From contig JARKPU010000002.1 of the NCBI GenBank assembly GCA_029975055.1, forward strand, positions 62,001-126,000: a stretch of DNA of 64,000 nucleotides, written 5' to 3'. Below are positions 24,561 through 32,400 of the stretch, one piece after another (position 1 is the stretch's first letter; every line of letters starts with the position of its first letter). The position numbers and the translations under genes were made by a program. Source of the DNA: Anaerolinea sp. GTDB lineage: Bacteria > Chloroflexota > Anaerolineae > Anaerolineales > Anaerolineaceae. The notes beneath the pieces were generated by a model that ran no database searches, was not told the DNA's origin, and saw only the letters and a program-made list of their open reading frames with translations.

Positions 24561-25771
24561 GCGCCCTTCTTCCGGTAACCCCGGCTGGCGGCGAGCATCC
24601 GGTCGCGGCTCACCGGCTTCACATTTTCCACGATCCATTCGCGCATCGCCTTCCCTTCGGGGGTCTGCTGCGGGTGGCTGATGAAATCGAGCTTGGTTCC
24701 CAGGGCTTCGGCGGTTTTTGCCGCCAGGATCGGCCAGACCACGCCGATGTCGCCGATCACCGGCAGGCTGCCCTCCAGGCGCGAGAAGCCCGACATCTCC
24801 ATGCGGAAGGGGATGCCCGTCAGCTTGGTCTTCGGCAGCCCCTGGTCGATGGCTTCCTGCACCGATTGGCTCTGGCGCTCGGCCAGCCAGGCCTTCTTCA
24901 GGTTGGGGTCCAGGTCGATGCGCACCAGCGTCTTCCCTTCCAGCGAATAGGTGCGGTAGCCATCCCAGGCGGCCCAGATGCCGTGCCCGGTGTAGCGCTC
25001 GAAGGGCCCGTCGTGAATTTCCTGCGTCAGCGCCACCGCCGATTCGATGATCACATCGGCGGAGGCGAGCATTTCGGCCACGCCCATACAGCGCCGGGTG
25101 ATGCTGGTGCTGTCGGCGATGCACAGGCCCACCCCGCCGCCGCCGACCAGCTGCGGCACGCTCACCAGCACCGGCAGGCCGCGCGCCGCCCCCGCGCCGA
25201 TCATCGTGCGCGGGTCGGCCCCCCAGCCGGCCACCGCCTCGAACGGCTCGCCGCAGGCATGGGCCAGGCTCAGGATCTCGCGCGCAAGCCGCTCGGTGCG
25301 CAGGCCCATCGGGTAAGCCATGTTGCCGGCGGCTTTGATGATCACGCTGCCATCCAGCGCCCGGCCCCTGGCGAGCAGGTCTTCATCCAGGTCAATTTCG
25401 CGGCCCACCTCGGCCAGCGCTTCGGCGCTCATCTGCGTGAACTCGAAGGTGAAGCCCTTGGGCAGCACTTCGGGGCCAAAACCGAGCAGCCGCCCATCCA
25501 CGCGCTTCACTTTATCGAGCGTGCCGGCCATCTCGTGCGCCACCACCGCCGAACTGGTGGTGACGCCGTCGATGATGCCCGCGCTCATCAACCCGGCGAT
25601 CAAGGTGGTGACGCCTTCGTGCAGGTTGGGGCCGCTGCCGGTGGTCACCACCACCTTACCGCCGCTCTGCTTGGCCTGGACGATTCTCTCCACCGCCCGG
25701 TCGAGAAATTCACGCGTCTCGGCATCGAGCAGCTGAGTGTAGCGGTCAATGATCTGCTGGTTGGTGAACAT
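24557..25771 (-). CDS. Unrecognised cytoplasmic enzyme-like protein in the keto-sugar operon
   Basis: 404 residues, no signal peptide or membrane helix. I do not recognise the family. Conserved-looking features are a Gly-rich nucleotide-binding-like loop VVVTTGSGPNLHEG (about residues 40-53), SSAVVAHEMAGTLDK, IIKAAGNMAYPMG, a very Gly-rich PQLVGGGGVGLC and DIGVVWPILAAK near the end. The first half looks like a Rossmann-type fold and faintly recalls deoxyhypusine-synthase-like proteins, but I would not assign it. The stop codon overlaps the kdsB-like ATG (ATGA) and AAGGG precedes its own start. Being locked between a two-SIS protein and the CMP-sugar synthetase, it probably provides a step that makes or processes the keto-deoxy sugar. 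Confidence 0.8.
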   Translation of the reverse strand: MFTNQQIIDRYTQLLDAETREFLDRAVERIVQAKQSGGKVVVTTGSGPNLHEGVTTLIAGLMSAGIIDGVTTSSAVVAHEMAGTLDKVKRVDGRLLGFGPEVLPKGFTFEFTQMSAEALAEVGREIDLDEDLLARGRALDGSVIIKAAGNMAYPMGLRTERLAREILSLAHACGEPFEAVAGWGADPRTMIGAGAARGLPVLVSVPQLVGGGGVGLCIADSTSITRRCMGVAEMLASADVIIESAVALTQEIHDGPFERYTGHGIWAAWDGYRTYSLEGKTLVRIDLDPNLKKAWLAERQSQSVQEAIDQGLPKTKLTGIPFRMEMSGFSRLEGSLPVIGDIGVVWPILAAKTAEALGTKLDFISHPQQTPEGKAMREWIVENVKPVSRDRMLAASRGYRKKGA

Positions 25772-25819
25772 CTTTTTTCCCTTGCCCAGGAATGAAGCGG
25801 TAACCCGGCTTCCGCGGCC

Positions 25820-26878
25820 TCACGGCCACGTGACGCCTTTGCCCTGGCCCATGATCCCGCGGCCCATCAGCACGCGCTCGTCCAGGTCGGTGATGCCGCG
25901 CAGCAGCGCCGACCACACCGCGAACCATTGCAGCGGGATCATCAATGCGAACGGCGCCAGCAGCGGGTGCACCCCGGGGTAGTTCTGCAGGTCATAGACC
26001 AGCAGCTTGTGGGCGTTGGCGCGGCAGAGCTGTACCACCCGCTCGACCACCGGCCTGGATTCATCCGTTCCGAGCAGGATCACCATGCTGGGCTTCTCGC
26101 GGTCGAACACCTCCGCCGGGCCGTGGCGGAATTCGGTCGCTTCGATGAACGAGCCGTTGACGCGCATGTTTTCCATGAAGACGGTCAGCCCGAACTTATA
26201 GGCCAGCCCATAAAGCGGCCCGCTGCCCAGGGTGTAGATCAACCGCTCGTTTTTGAATTCCTCCGCCAGCTTTCGCGCAGGGGCTTCTTCCTCCACGTAC
26301 TGCTTCGCTAGCAGCTCAGGCAGCGCATACAACCCGGCGATGATCTCCTCCACGCCGCCGGCCCCCTGCAGGCGCGCCACCTCCAGCGAGAAGAGATACG
26401 CCGCCGCCAGGGGCAGGATGTAAAGCGCCTTCGAGTTGTAGGCCAGCACCTCGCTCGCCTCGCGCCCCATCACGCTCTCAGCCTGGTTGACGATGGCAAT
26501 CGTGTGCGCCCGGTGCGCATTGGCGTGGCGCAGCGCCGCCAGGGTGTCTTCGGTGGCCCCCGAGAAGGAAGCCAGGAAGACCCATGCCTTCTCATTCAAC
26601 CGCCGCGGGCTGCGCCAGATGAAGTCATAAGAGGTGGTGCAGTCGCTGGGCAGGTCGCTAAAACGGTCTAACAGATACTTGCCGGTATGCAGGTTGACCC
26701 ACGAATTGCCCGCCCCCACCCAGAAGATATGCTCCACGCGCTCGTCCAGGGCCCGCTTTGCCATCGCGCGGATCGCCCCGCCCTGCTCGCGCAGGAAGCG
26801 TTCAAGGTGCGGGCCAAGCACCGGCGCTGTGAAGAGGGTGCTCTGGCGAGCCTTTTCGACGAGTTGATCGAGTTCCAT
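25820..26878 (-). CDS. Two-SIS-domain protein, FrlB/AgaS-like sugar-phosphate deglycase or isomerase
   Basis: 352 residues with two SIS domains: IFWVGAGNSW (about 50-59) with FLASFSGATEDTL (about 101-113), and IYTLGSGPLYG with the EATEFRHGPAEVF motif, the GlmS-type active-site stretch also found in FrlB fructoselysine-6-phosphate deglycase. Such proteins open, isomerise or deaminate phosphorylated amino or ketose sugars. AAGGAG precedes the ATG. It lies between the Zn-dependent dehydrogenase and the unrecognised protein in the DeoR operon and is the second GlmS-like SIS protein in the window, sharing the theme with the one at 449. Confidence 0.85.
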   Translation of the reverse strand: MELDQLVEKARQSTLFTAPVLGPHLERFLREQGGAIRAMAKRALDERVEHIFWVGAGNSWVNLHTGKYLLDRFSDLPSDCTTSYDFIWRSPRRLNEKAWVFLASFSGATEDTLAALRHANAHRAHTIAIVNQAESVMGREASEVLAYNSKALYILPLAAAYLFSLEVARLQGAGGVEEIIAGLYALPELLAKQYVEEEAPARKLAEEFKNERLIYTLGSGPLYGLAYKFGLTVFMENMRVNGSFIEATEFRHGPAEVFDREKPSMVILLGTDESRPVVERVVQLCRANAHKLLVYDLQNYPGVHPLLAPFALMIPLQWFAVWSALLRGITDLDERVLMGRGIMGQGKGVTWP

Positions 26879-26904
26879 GGCTTCTCCTTGTGCTGCGATG
26901 TGCT

Positions 26905-27918
26905 TTATGCCGTGAGGACCATTAACTTGAGCGTATCCGGGCCGCCAAACAGCTTGAAAACCTGGGGATAATCGTCCAGGCCGATGCGGTGCGAGATCAG
27001 GTTATCCACGCGCACCTTTTTCTCGGCCAGCATGTTCACCGCCCGCGCGGTGGCAAACGGGTTGTTGAACGACCCGGAGATTTTCAATTCGGCATCGTTG
27101 ATGTAGTAGGGGTTCACCTCCACCCTGCCGTCCGAGGGGCTGCACCCGAACCAGACGACGTGACCGCCGCGCCGCACCAGGTGGACCGCGGCGGCCTGCA
27201 GCTTGAGGTTGCCGGCTGCCTCGAAGACCACATCGGCGCCGATGCGGCGGACCTTGCGCAGTTCGGCCTCCACATCCTGCTTGAGCGGGTCGATGACCTG
27301 CGAAGCGCCGTTTTCCAGCGCCTTTTCACGCCGAAAGGCAATCGGCTCGGAGACGATCACCCTTGCCGCGCCCGCCCGCGCCGCAAGCTGGGTGATCAGG
27401 TTGCCCATCCCGCCGGCGCCCATCACCAGCACCGTGTCGCCGGGGCGGATGCCCGCCAGCTCCACCCCGTGGATGGCGCAGGCCAGCGGCTCGCAGAAGG
27501 CCGCCTCCTCGAAGCTCACATGCGCCGGAATTTTATAGACGTTCGTCTCCGGCATCACGCAGAATTCGGCATCGGCCCCGTGAATATGCACGCCCATGGA
27601 AGAGAGGTTCTCGCACAGGTGCTCGCTGCCCATGCGGCAGTATTCACAGCGGCGGCAGACGCGGTTGGGGTCCACCGTCACCCGGTCGCCGGGCTGGAGG
27701 CCGAGCACGCCCGGGCCTACCCCCGCCACCACGCCCGAAAATTCGTGCCCGATGATCACCGGGAACACCGCCGGGAAGCCGCCCACGTAGAGCGAATGGT
27801 CGGTGCCGCACACCCCGCAGGCGTGGATGCGGATGAGCACCTCGCCGGGGCCGGGTTCGGGAGCGGTCATTTCGGTCACCTGGAGGTCTCCCGGTTTATA
27901 GAGAACGGCGGCTTTCAT
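26905..27918 (-). CDS. Zinc-dependent medium-chain dehydrogenase (sorbitol/threonine dehydrogenase type)
   Basis: 337 residues of the MDR family. Catalytic zinc ligands are Cys37 (CGVCGTDHS) and His58-Glu59 (IIGHEFSG). The structural zinc site is intact (Cys88, 91, 94 and 102). The Rossmann motif is LVMGAGGMGNLITQLAAR. These enzymes oxidise a secondary hydroxyl of polyols or sugars with NAD(P). AGAGGAG precedes the ATG. It lies 31 nt after the Fe-ADH gene, so two different dehydrogenase classes are made together, suggesting consecutive redox steps on the sugar or its aldehyde product. The substrate is unknown. Confidence 0.92.
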   Translation of the reverse strand: MKAAVLYKPGDLQVTEMTAPEPGPGEVLIRIHACGVCGTDHSLYVGGFPAVFPVIIGHEFSGVVAGVGPGVLGLQPGDRVTVDPNRVCRRCEYCRMGSEHLCENLSSMGVHIHGADAEFCVMPETNVYKIPAHVSFEEAAFCEPLACAIHGVELAGIRPGDTVLVMGAGGMGNLITQLAARAGAARVIVSEPIAFRREKALENGASQVIDPLKQDVEAELRKVRRIGADVVFEAAGNLKLQAAAVHLVRRGGHVVWFGCSPSDGRVEVNPYYINDAELKISGSFNNPFATARAVNMLAEKKVRVDNLISHRIGLDDYPQVFKLFGGPDTLKLMVLTA

Positions 27919-27949
27919 GTTGGCTCCTCTTTACAGTTCCGTGCACATC

Positions 27950-29122
27950 CTAAACCCCGCCAAATTGCCAGTAAGACATGGATGGCGAGAGGCTGCCCCG
28001 GATGAGCAGCTCAAAGGCTTTTGCATCTGCCGGACGCGGGTTCGAGGCATCCATGCCGGGGCGGTTGACCAGCGCAGTCACCTCGTCTGATTCGGCGACG
28101 CCGATGGCGGCCAGCCCGGCCGGGAGGCGGATATCGGCGATCAGGCTGCGCACCAGGCCGGGAGATTGGAGCGCCGCGTCGCGCTCGCTCAGGCCCTCTC
28201 CCGCGCCCAGCAGCCGGGTGATGCCCGCGTACTTGCCCGGGTTGGAGAGGCAGTTATATTCCATCACCGCCGGCAGCGCGAGGGTGACGCTAAGCCCGTG
28301 CGGGGTATCGAAGACGGCCCCCACCGCCTCGCCGATGACGTGCGCCAGGCAGGTATCGGCATGGGTGATGGCGATGCCCGCGAGGGTGTTCGCCAGCAGC
28401 ATCTGCGTGCGGGCTTCCAGGTCGCCGCCATCGGCCACCGCCCGCCGCAGGTAAAGCCCCACCAGGCGGATCGCCTCCGCCGCGAGCAAATCGGAAACAG
28501 GCGAAGCCAACCGCGAGGTGTAGGCTTCCACCGCGTGGGTGAGCGTATCCATGCCGGTTTCGGCAGTGATGCGCGGCGGCAGTGAAAGCGTGAGCAGCGG
28601 ATCGATGATCGATACCTTCGGAAAGAACTGCGGCCGGGCAAAGCCTTCCTTGCGGCGCAATTCGGGGTTGGAGATCACCGTGTAAAAGGTGGCCTCCGAG
28701 CCGGTCCCGGCGGTGGTGGGCACGGCCACCACCGGCAGCGAAGGAGCGCTGATCGGCCGTCCTTCATAGATCGACCAGATGCCGGCATTTTCCGGCGCGG
28801 CCACGGCGATTGCCTTGGCCACGTCCATGGCGCTGCCGCCGCCCAGGCCGATCACCACGTCGCAGCCTGCCTGGCGGGCCAGTTCCGCGCCGCGGTCCAC
28901 CGTGTGGTGGGTGGGGTTCGGGGCAGCTTCGGCGAAGAGCGTCACCTCCACCTCATGGCGGGCGAGCAGCTCCTGGGCCTGCGCCACCACCCGCGCCAGC
29001 GAACGGGGCGGATAGGTGACGAGCAAAGCGCGCCTGCCCAGCCGGGCCGTCTCCTCGCCCAGGAGCGAAAATTTGCCCTGCCCGAAGACCAGCCTGGTGG
29101 GGAAGAAAAAGGTAAAATCCAT
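27950..29122 (-). CDS. Iron-containing alcohol dehydrogenase
   Basis: 390 residues, standard length for group III Fe-ADH. The dinucleotide motif GLGGGSAMDVAKAIA is clear, and the metal-binding region is seen in DTLTHAVEAYTS, CLAHVIGEAVGAVFDTPHG and the preceding THAD stretch, giving the expected His ligands. The family reduces aldehydes such as lactaldehyde, glycolaldehyde or succinate semialdehyde with NAD(P)H, or acts on glycerol or hydroxy acids. It is the first enzyme gene after the DeoR regulator. A possible role is to reduce the aldehyde released by the DapA-like lyase (inference). Confidence 0.92.
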   Translation of the reverse strand: MDFTFFFPTRLVFGQGKFSLLGEETARLGRRALLVTYPPRSLARVVAQAQELLARHEVEVTLFAEAAPNPTHHTVDRGAELARQAGCDVVIGLGGGSAMDVAKAIAVAAPENAGIWSIYEGRPISAPSLPVVAVPTTAGTGSEATFYTVISNPELRRKEGFARPQFFPKVSIIDPLLTLSLPPRITAETGMDTLTHAVEAYTSRLASPVSDLLAAEAIRLVGLYLRRAVADGGDLEARTQMLLANTLAGIAITHADTCLAHVIGEAVGAVFDTPHGLSVTLALPAVMEYNCLSNPGKYAGITRLLGAGEGLSERDAALQSPGLVRSLIADIRLPAGLAAIGVAESDEVTALVNRPGMDASNPRPADAKAFELLIRGSLSPSMSYWQFGGV

Positions 29123-29198
29123 GCCTGCCGTCCTGTTCCACTATTCGACACGCACCCCCGGCGCTCGAAGCCGGAAGGGAAGCGCTTGATGCCGGTTT

Positions 29199-29990
29199 TT
29201 ACAGCCCGCCAGAAAGAGAAACGCGCACGACCGGGATGCCCTGCCCCTCGAAGAAGGCGCAGTAATCGGGGTCGAGGCTGGAATCGGTGATAATCTTATG
29301 GATCGAGTTCCACATGCACACCCTGTGCGGGGCCGTTTTATCGAATTTCGTCGCATCGGCCACCAGGATCGTCTCGTCACTCACCGCAATTTGCAGCTGC
29401 TTGATCGGCACCTCTTCGAGGACGATGTTGGTGATGCCGTGCTCCTGGTCTGCGCCGTCGATGCCCAGGAAGAACTTGTTGGCGTGCAGGTTCTTCAGCA
29501 CCATTTCGGTGTAGGTGCCGTACGTGGAGTGGTACATCCGGCGCAGCTGCCCGCCGAGGACGATCACATTCATGTCCTGGGCATAGGCCAGTTCGTTGGC
29601 CACCATCAGGTCGCAGGTGATCACCGTCAGGTTGCGCAGGCCGCTCGAGCGCAGGGCGCGCGCGATGGCGGCATTGGTGGTGCCCGAATCGAGGATCAGC
29701 GCATCGCCGTCATGCAGCAGCGAGACGGCCGCCCTGCCGATGGCCTGCTTGGCCTCGTGGTTGACGAAAACTTTCGTCTCGTAAAGCGGTTCGTCGGTGA
29801 TCTCGGACCGGTTGACAATGCTGGCGCCGCCGTGGTCGGTGCGCACAAGGCCCTGCTCGGCGAGGGTTTTCAGGTCACGCCGGATGGTGGCCTGGGTGAC
29901 CTTGAAGATCTGCGTGAGTTCGTGATTTTCCACGTACTCGCGCTCGCGGATGATCTGTAGAATCTTCGCCTGGCGCTCTATTCGGATCAT
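29199..29990 (-). CDS. DeoR-family transcriptional regulator
   Basis: 263 residues. The N-terminal DeoR-type helix-turn-helix is seen (RQAKILQIIREREYVENHELTQIFKV, split as HELTQIFKVTQATIRRDL for the recognition part). A C-terminal sensor domain of the ribose-5-phosphate-isomerase-like fold follows, with DALILDSGTTNAAIARAL and GIDGADQEHGITN, which usually binds a phosphorylated sugar. It heads the minus-strand operon and is divergent from the PfkB operon, so it probably represses both. The ATG at 29990 is preferred over an upstream TTG; neither has a convincing ribosome site. Its own -10/-35 pair is strong. Confidence 0.9.
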   Translation of the reverse strand: MIRIERQAKILQIIREREYVENHELTQIFKVTQATIRRDLKTLAEQGLVRTDHGGASIVNRSEITDEPLYETKVFVNHEAKQAIGRAAVSLLHDGDALILDSGTTNAAIARALRSSGLRNLTVITCDLMVANELAYAQDMNVIVLGGQLRRMYHSTYGTYTEMVLKNLHANKFFLGIDGADQEHGITNIVLEEVPIKQLQIAVSDETILVADATKFDKTAPHRVCMWNSIHKIITDSSLDPDYCAFFEGQGIPVVRVSLSGGL

Positions 29991-30034
29991 TTCGAAAATA
30001 AAAGGAAACAAAACGACAAAAAGGGTTGCTTTTT
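29990..30034. promoter_or_regulatory. Possible DeoR operator region
   Basis: The leader between promoter and start holds the palindrome TTTCGAAA (29990-29997) and purine-rich repeats of the AAACGA/AAACAA type (30005-30018). DeoR-family regulators often bind TTTCGTTT-like repeats, so this is a plausible binding region. The evidence is compositional only. Confidence 0.3.
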
Positions 30035-30049
30035 ATGTTCTTTTAGTTT

Positions 30050-30077
30050 AGTATAAGAAAAAACATTGATTTGTCAA
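30050..30077 (-). promoter_or_regulatory. Sigma70-type promoter of the DeoR operon
   Basis: On the minus strand TTGACA (30077-30072) and TATACT (30055-30050) are 16 bp apart. The start would be near 30043, about 50 nt before the DeoR ATG. On the plus strand TATAAG (30052-30057) overlaps the same bases and may be the -10 of the PfkB operon, so the two promoters would share DNA. Confidence 0.65.
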
Positions 30078-30098
30078 GTACACAACCGCAAAAATCGT

Positions 30099-31091
30099 AT
30101 GGAAAAGCCAAACCCAAACTCTCTTCCTCCGATCGGCATCATCGGCAACCTCAATATCGACCTGATCATCCGCGGCGTGCCGCACCTGCCCGGCTGGGGC
30201 CAGGAGGTGATGGGCGTAAGCCGCCTGCAGGTCTCGGCCGGACAGGCCGGTTACCTTGCCTTCGGCCTGCGCCGCCTGGGCGCTCCGGCAGTCTTAATCG
30301 GCAACGTCGGCGAAGACCTTTACGGCAGGCAGATTCTAGATGAACTGAACGCAGCCGGGGCCGACACGCGCGGCGTGTCCGTCATGCCGGGCGGGGCCAC
30401 GGGCATCAGCGTGGCCGCGGTGCGTGAAGACGGCGAGCGCGCCTTCATCACCGAGCTGGGCTGCCTGCGCGACCTGACCGCCGAGGTCGTCCGGCGCGGC
30501 TGGCCTTTCTTAGAGCCGGCGGAGATCGTCTGCCTGGTAGGCATTTTCTGCACGCCCGGCCTCACCCTGGATGACGCAGCCGGGCTTTTGGCCCAGGCGC
30601 GCTCCGAAGGCAAGCGCACCATGCTGGATACCGGCTGGGACCCCGAGAACTGGCCCCCGGCCACGTTGGAAGGCATGCGCAAGCTGCTCGCGCACACATC
30701 CATCTTCCTGCCCAACTGGGATGAAGCCCGCGCCATCACCGGCGCCGAAAGCCCGGCCGAAGCTGCCGAACGCCTGCAGCAGATGGGCCCCGCCCTGGTG
30801 GTGATCAAGTACGGCGCCAGGGGGAGCTTCGCCCGGCGCGGCTCGCAGGCCATCCACATGCCTTCTCGCCGGGTGGAGGTGTTCGATGCCGTCGGCGCCG
30901 GTGACATTTTCAATTCCGGCTTTCTCTACGGGTTGCTGCACGGCTGGCCGCTGGAAGCCTGCCTGGCGTTCGGCAATTCCGGCGCCTCGCTGTATATCTC
31001 GCGCCGGCAGGAGCGCTTCCCCAGCCTGGCCGAAGTGACCCGCGCAGCCCAAGAGTACCCGGCCTTTCGAGACCTGACCGGGACCGATTGA
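30099..31091 (+). CDS. PfkB-family carbohydrate kinase
   Basis: 330 residues. The N-terminal motif is GIIGNLNIDLII, followed by the first PfkB region GQAGYLAFGLRRLGAPAVLIG, and the C-terminal signature DAVGAGDIFNSGFLYG contains the catalytic Asp and anion hole GAGD. These enzymes phosphorylate ribose, fructose, 2-keto-3-deoxygluconate, adenosine or similar substrates with ATP. It is the first gene of the plus-strand operon divergent from DeoR. In the shared locus a KDG- or other keto-sugar kinase role is attractive but not proven. The ATG at 30099 is used though no clear ribosome site precedes it. Confidence 0.9.
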   Translation: MEKPNPNSLPPIGIIGNLNIDLIIRGVPHLPGWGQEVMGVSRLQVSAGQAGYLAFGLRRLGAPAVLIGNVGEDLYGRQILDELNAAGADTRGVSVMPGGATGISVAAVREDGERAFITELGCLRDLTAEVVRRGWPFLEPAEIVCLVGIFCTPGLTLDDAAGLLAQARSEGKRTMLDTGWDPENWPPATLEGMRKLLAHTSIFLPNWDEARAITGAESPAEAAERLQQMGPALVVIKYGARGSFARRGSQAIHMPSRRVEVFDAVGAGDIFNSGFLYGLLHGWPLEACLAFGNSGASLYISRRQERFPSLAEVTRAAQEYPAFRDLTGTD

Positions 31092-31108
31092 GCAAGGAGG
31101 GCGTTCGG

Positions 31109-31966
31109 ATGGCGATCGACATTCACACCCACCCGGTGATGGTCAAAGAACTCTTCGCGGCTGATCCCCAGCTCGAAGAGAGCATCCACCGCGTTTTTGG
31201 CTTCCATTTCCCGGCCCAGCCGTTGGAAGTTTTCCTGCTCGAGATGGACGCCGCCGGGGTGGAGCGCGCCGCCCTGCTGCCCATTGACTGCACCACCGCC
31301 CACGGATGCCGCATCGTCTCGAACGAGCAGGCAGCCGAGCTTGCCGCCACCCAACCGCGCTTCATCGGCTTTGCCTCGGTGGACCCGCACCTCAAAGACG
31401 CCCCCCGCCTGCTGGAACGCGCGGTGAAATCCCTCGGCCTGCGCGGGCTCAAGCTCGATCCTTCGCTGCAACGCTTCGACCCCTCCAGCCGCGAGCAGGC
31501 CTACCCGCTCTACCAGGCCTGCGGCGAGATGCGCATCCCGGTGCTGCTGCACTGCGGGATGAGCTGGGCGCCTTCCGGCCTGGCGAAGTACGCCCAGCCG
31601 CTTCTGCTGGAAGAAGCCGTTCAAGCCTGCCCGCAGACGAACTTCATCCTGGCACATTGCGGCTGGCCCTGGGTGCTGGAAGCCGCCATGCTGGCGATCA
31701 AATACCCCAACGTGCACCTCGATACGGCCGTCTTATACAGCGGCACGCCGCAGGATGCACTCCGGCACACCCTCGGCGAGCAGATCGGGCTGGATGTGGT
31801 CGAGCGCAGCCTGTACAATAAAATCCTCTTTGGATCGAACTACCCGCGCGTCGATATGCGCCGCTCGGTGCGCGGCTTGAAAGCGCTTGGGTTGAGCGCC
31901 GCCACCGAGCAAGCCATCCTCGGCGGGAACGCCCGCCGCCTGCTGGAAAACGCGAGGCCGGAATGA
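31109..31966 (+). CDS. Amidohydrolase family 2 (TIM-barrel metal-dependent hydrolase)
   Basis: 285 residues. Metal-binding features are the N-terminal DIHTH, LLHCG and FILAHCGWPW. The usual C-terminal Asp motif (GSDYP) reads FGSNYPR here, with Asn in place of the metal-binding Asp, so metal occupancy or chemistry may differ. Relatives hydrolyse or decarboxylate cyclic and lactone substrates, including sugar lactones. AAGGAGG lies 8 nt before the ATG. It starts 17 nt after the PfkB stop and its own stop overlaps the YjbQ-like gene (ATGA). Confidence 0.85.
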   Translation: MAIDIHTHPVMVKELFAADPQLEESIHRVFGFHFPAQPLEVFLLEMDAAGVERAALLPIDCTTAHGCRIVSNEQAAELAATQPRFIGFASVDPHLKDAPRLLERAVKSLGLRGLKLDPSLQRFDPSSREQAYPLYQACGEMRIPVLLHCGMSWAPSGLAKYAQPLLLEEAVQACPQTNFILAHCGWPWVLEAAMLAIKYPNVHLDTAVLYSGTPQDALRHTLGEQIGLDVVERSLYNKILFGSNYPRVDMRRSVRGLKALGLSAATEQAILGGNARRLLENARPE

Positions 31967-32394
31967 AATCGATCGTCCACCGCTTGGAAATCCAGACCCA
32001 CCGCGAGACCGAACTGCTCAACATCACGCCCTGCGTCCACGAGCTGGTGGCGCAGTCTGGGGTGAAAGACGGCACGGCCTTTGTGCTCAGCCTGCACACC
32101 ACCACCGGCATCACGGTCAACGAGGGCCTGCCCGACCTGGAGGCAGACATCGCCGCCATGCTGGAAGGCCTCATCCCGGAGCGCAACGGGTACCGCCACG
32201 CGCGCTTCCTGCCCTCCGACGGGCAAATGGCGGTGAATGCCCCTTCGCACCTGCGCGGCGCGCTGCTCGGCTTCCAGGTCTTCTTCCCGATTCAAGATGG
32301 TAAAATGATCACCGGCTCGCGCCAGACGATCTACCTGGTCGAGCTGGACGGCCCGCAGTACCGCTCTTACGTCGTCCACATCCTCGGAGAGTGA
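31963..32394 (+). CDS. YjbQ/UPF0047 family protein
   Basis: 143 residues, the whole length of the UPF0047 (YjbQ) family. Typical motifs are LHTTTGITVNEG, YRHARFLPSDGQ, PSHLRGALLG and SRQTIYLVELDGP. The family forms trimers; some members show weak thiamine phosphate synthase activity, but the physiological role is not settled. It overlaps the amidohydrolase stop codon by ATGA and is followed after 6 nt by the GHL6 gene, so it is made with sugar enzymes; this could point to a role in sugar-acid or lactone metabolism. Confidence 0.9.
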   Translation: MKSIVHRLEIQTHRETELLNITPCVHELVAQSGVKDGTAFVLSLHTTTGITVNEGLPDLEADIAAMLEGLIPERNGYRHARFLPSDGQMAVNAPSHLRGALLGFQVFFPIQDGKMITGSRQTIYLVELDGPQYRSYVVHILGE

Positions 32395-32400
32395 GGTTCC

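Noticed and set aside
23820..25124. Long extension of the kdsB-like frame upstream of 24560
   Set aside because: The extension overlaps the unrecognised enzyme gene in another frame and has no conserved sequence; KdsB family length starts at the internal ATG.
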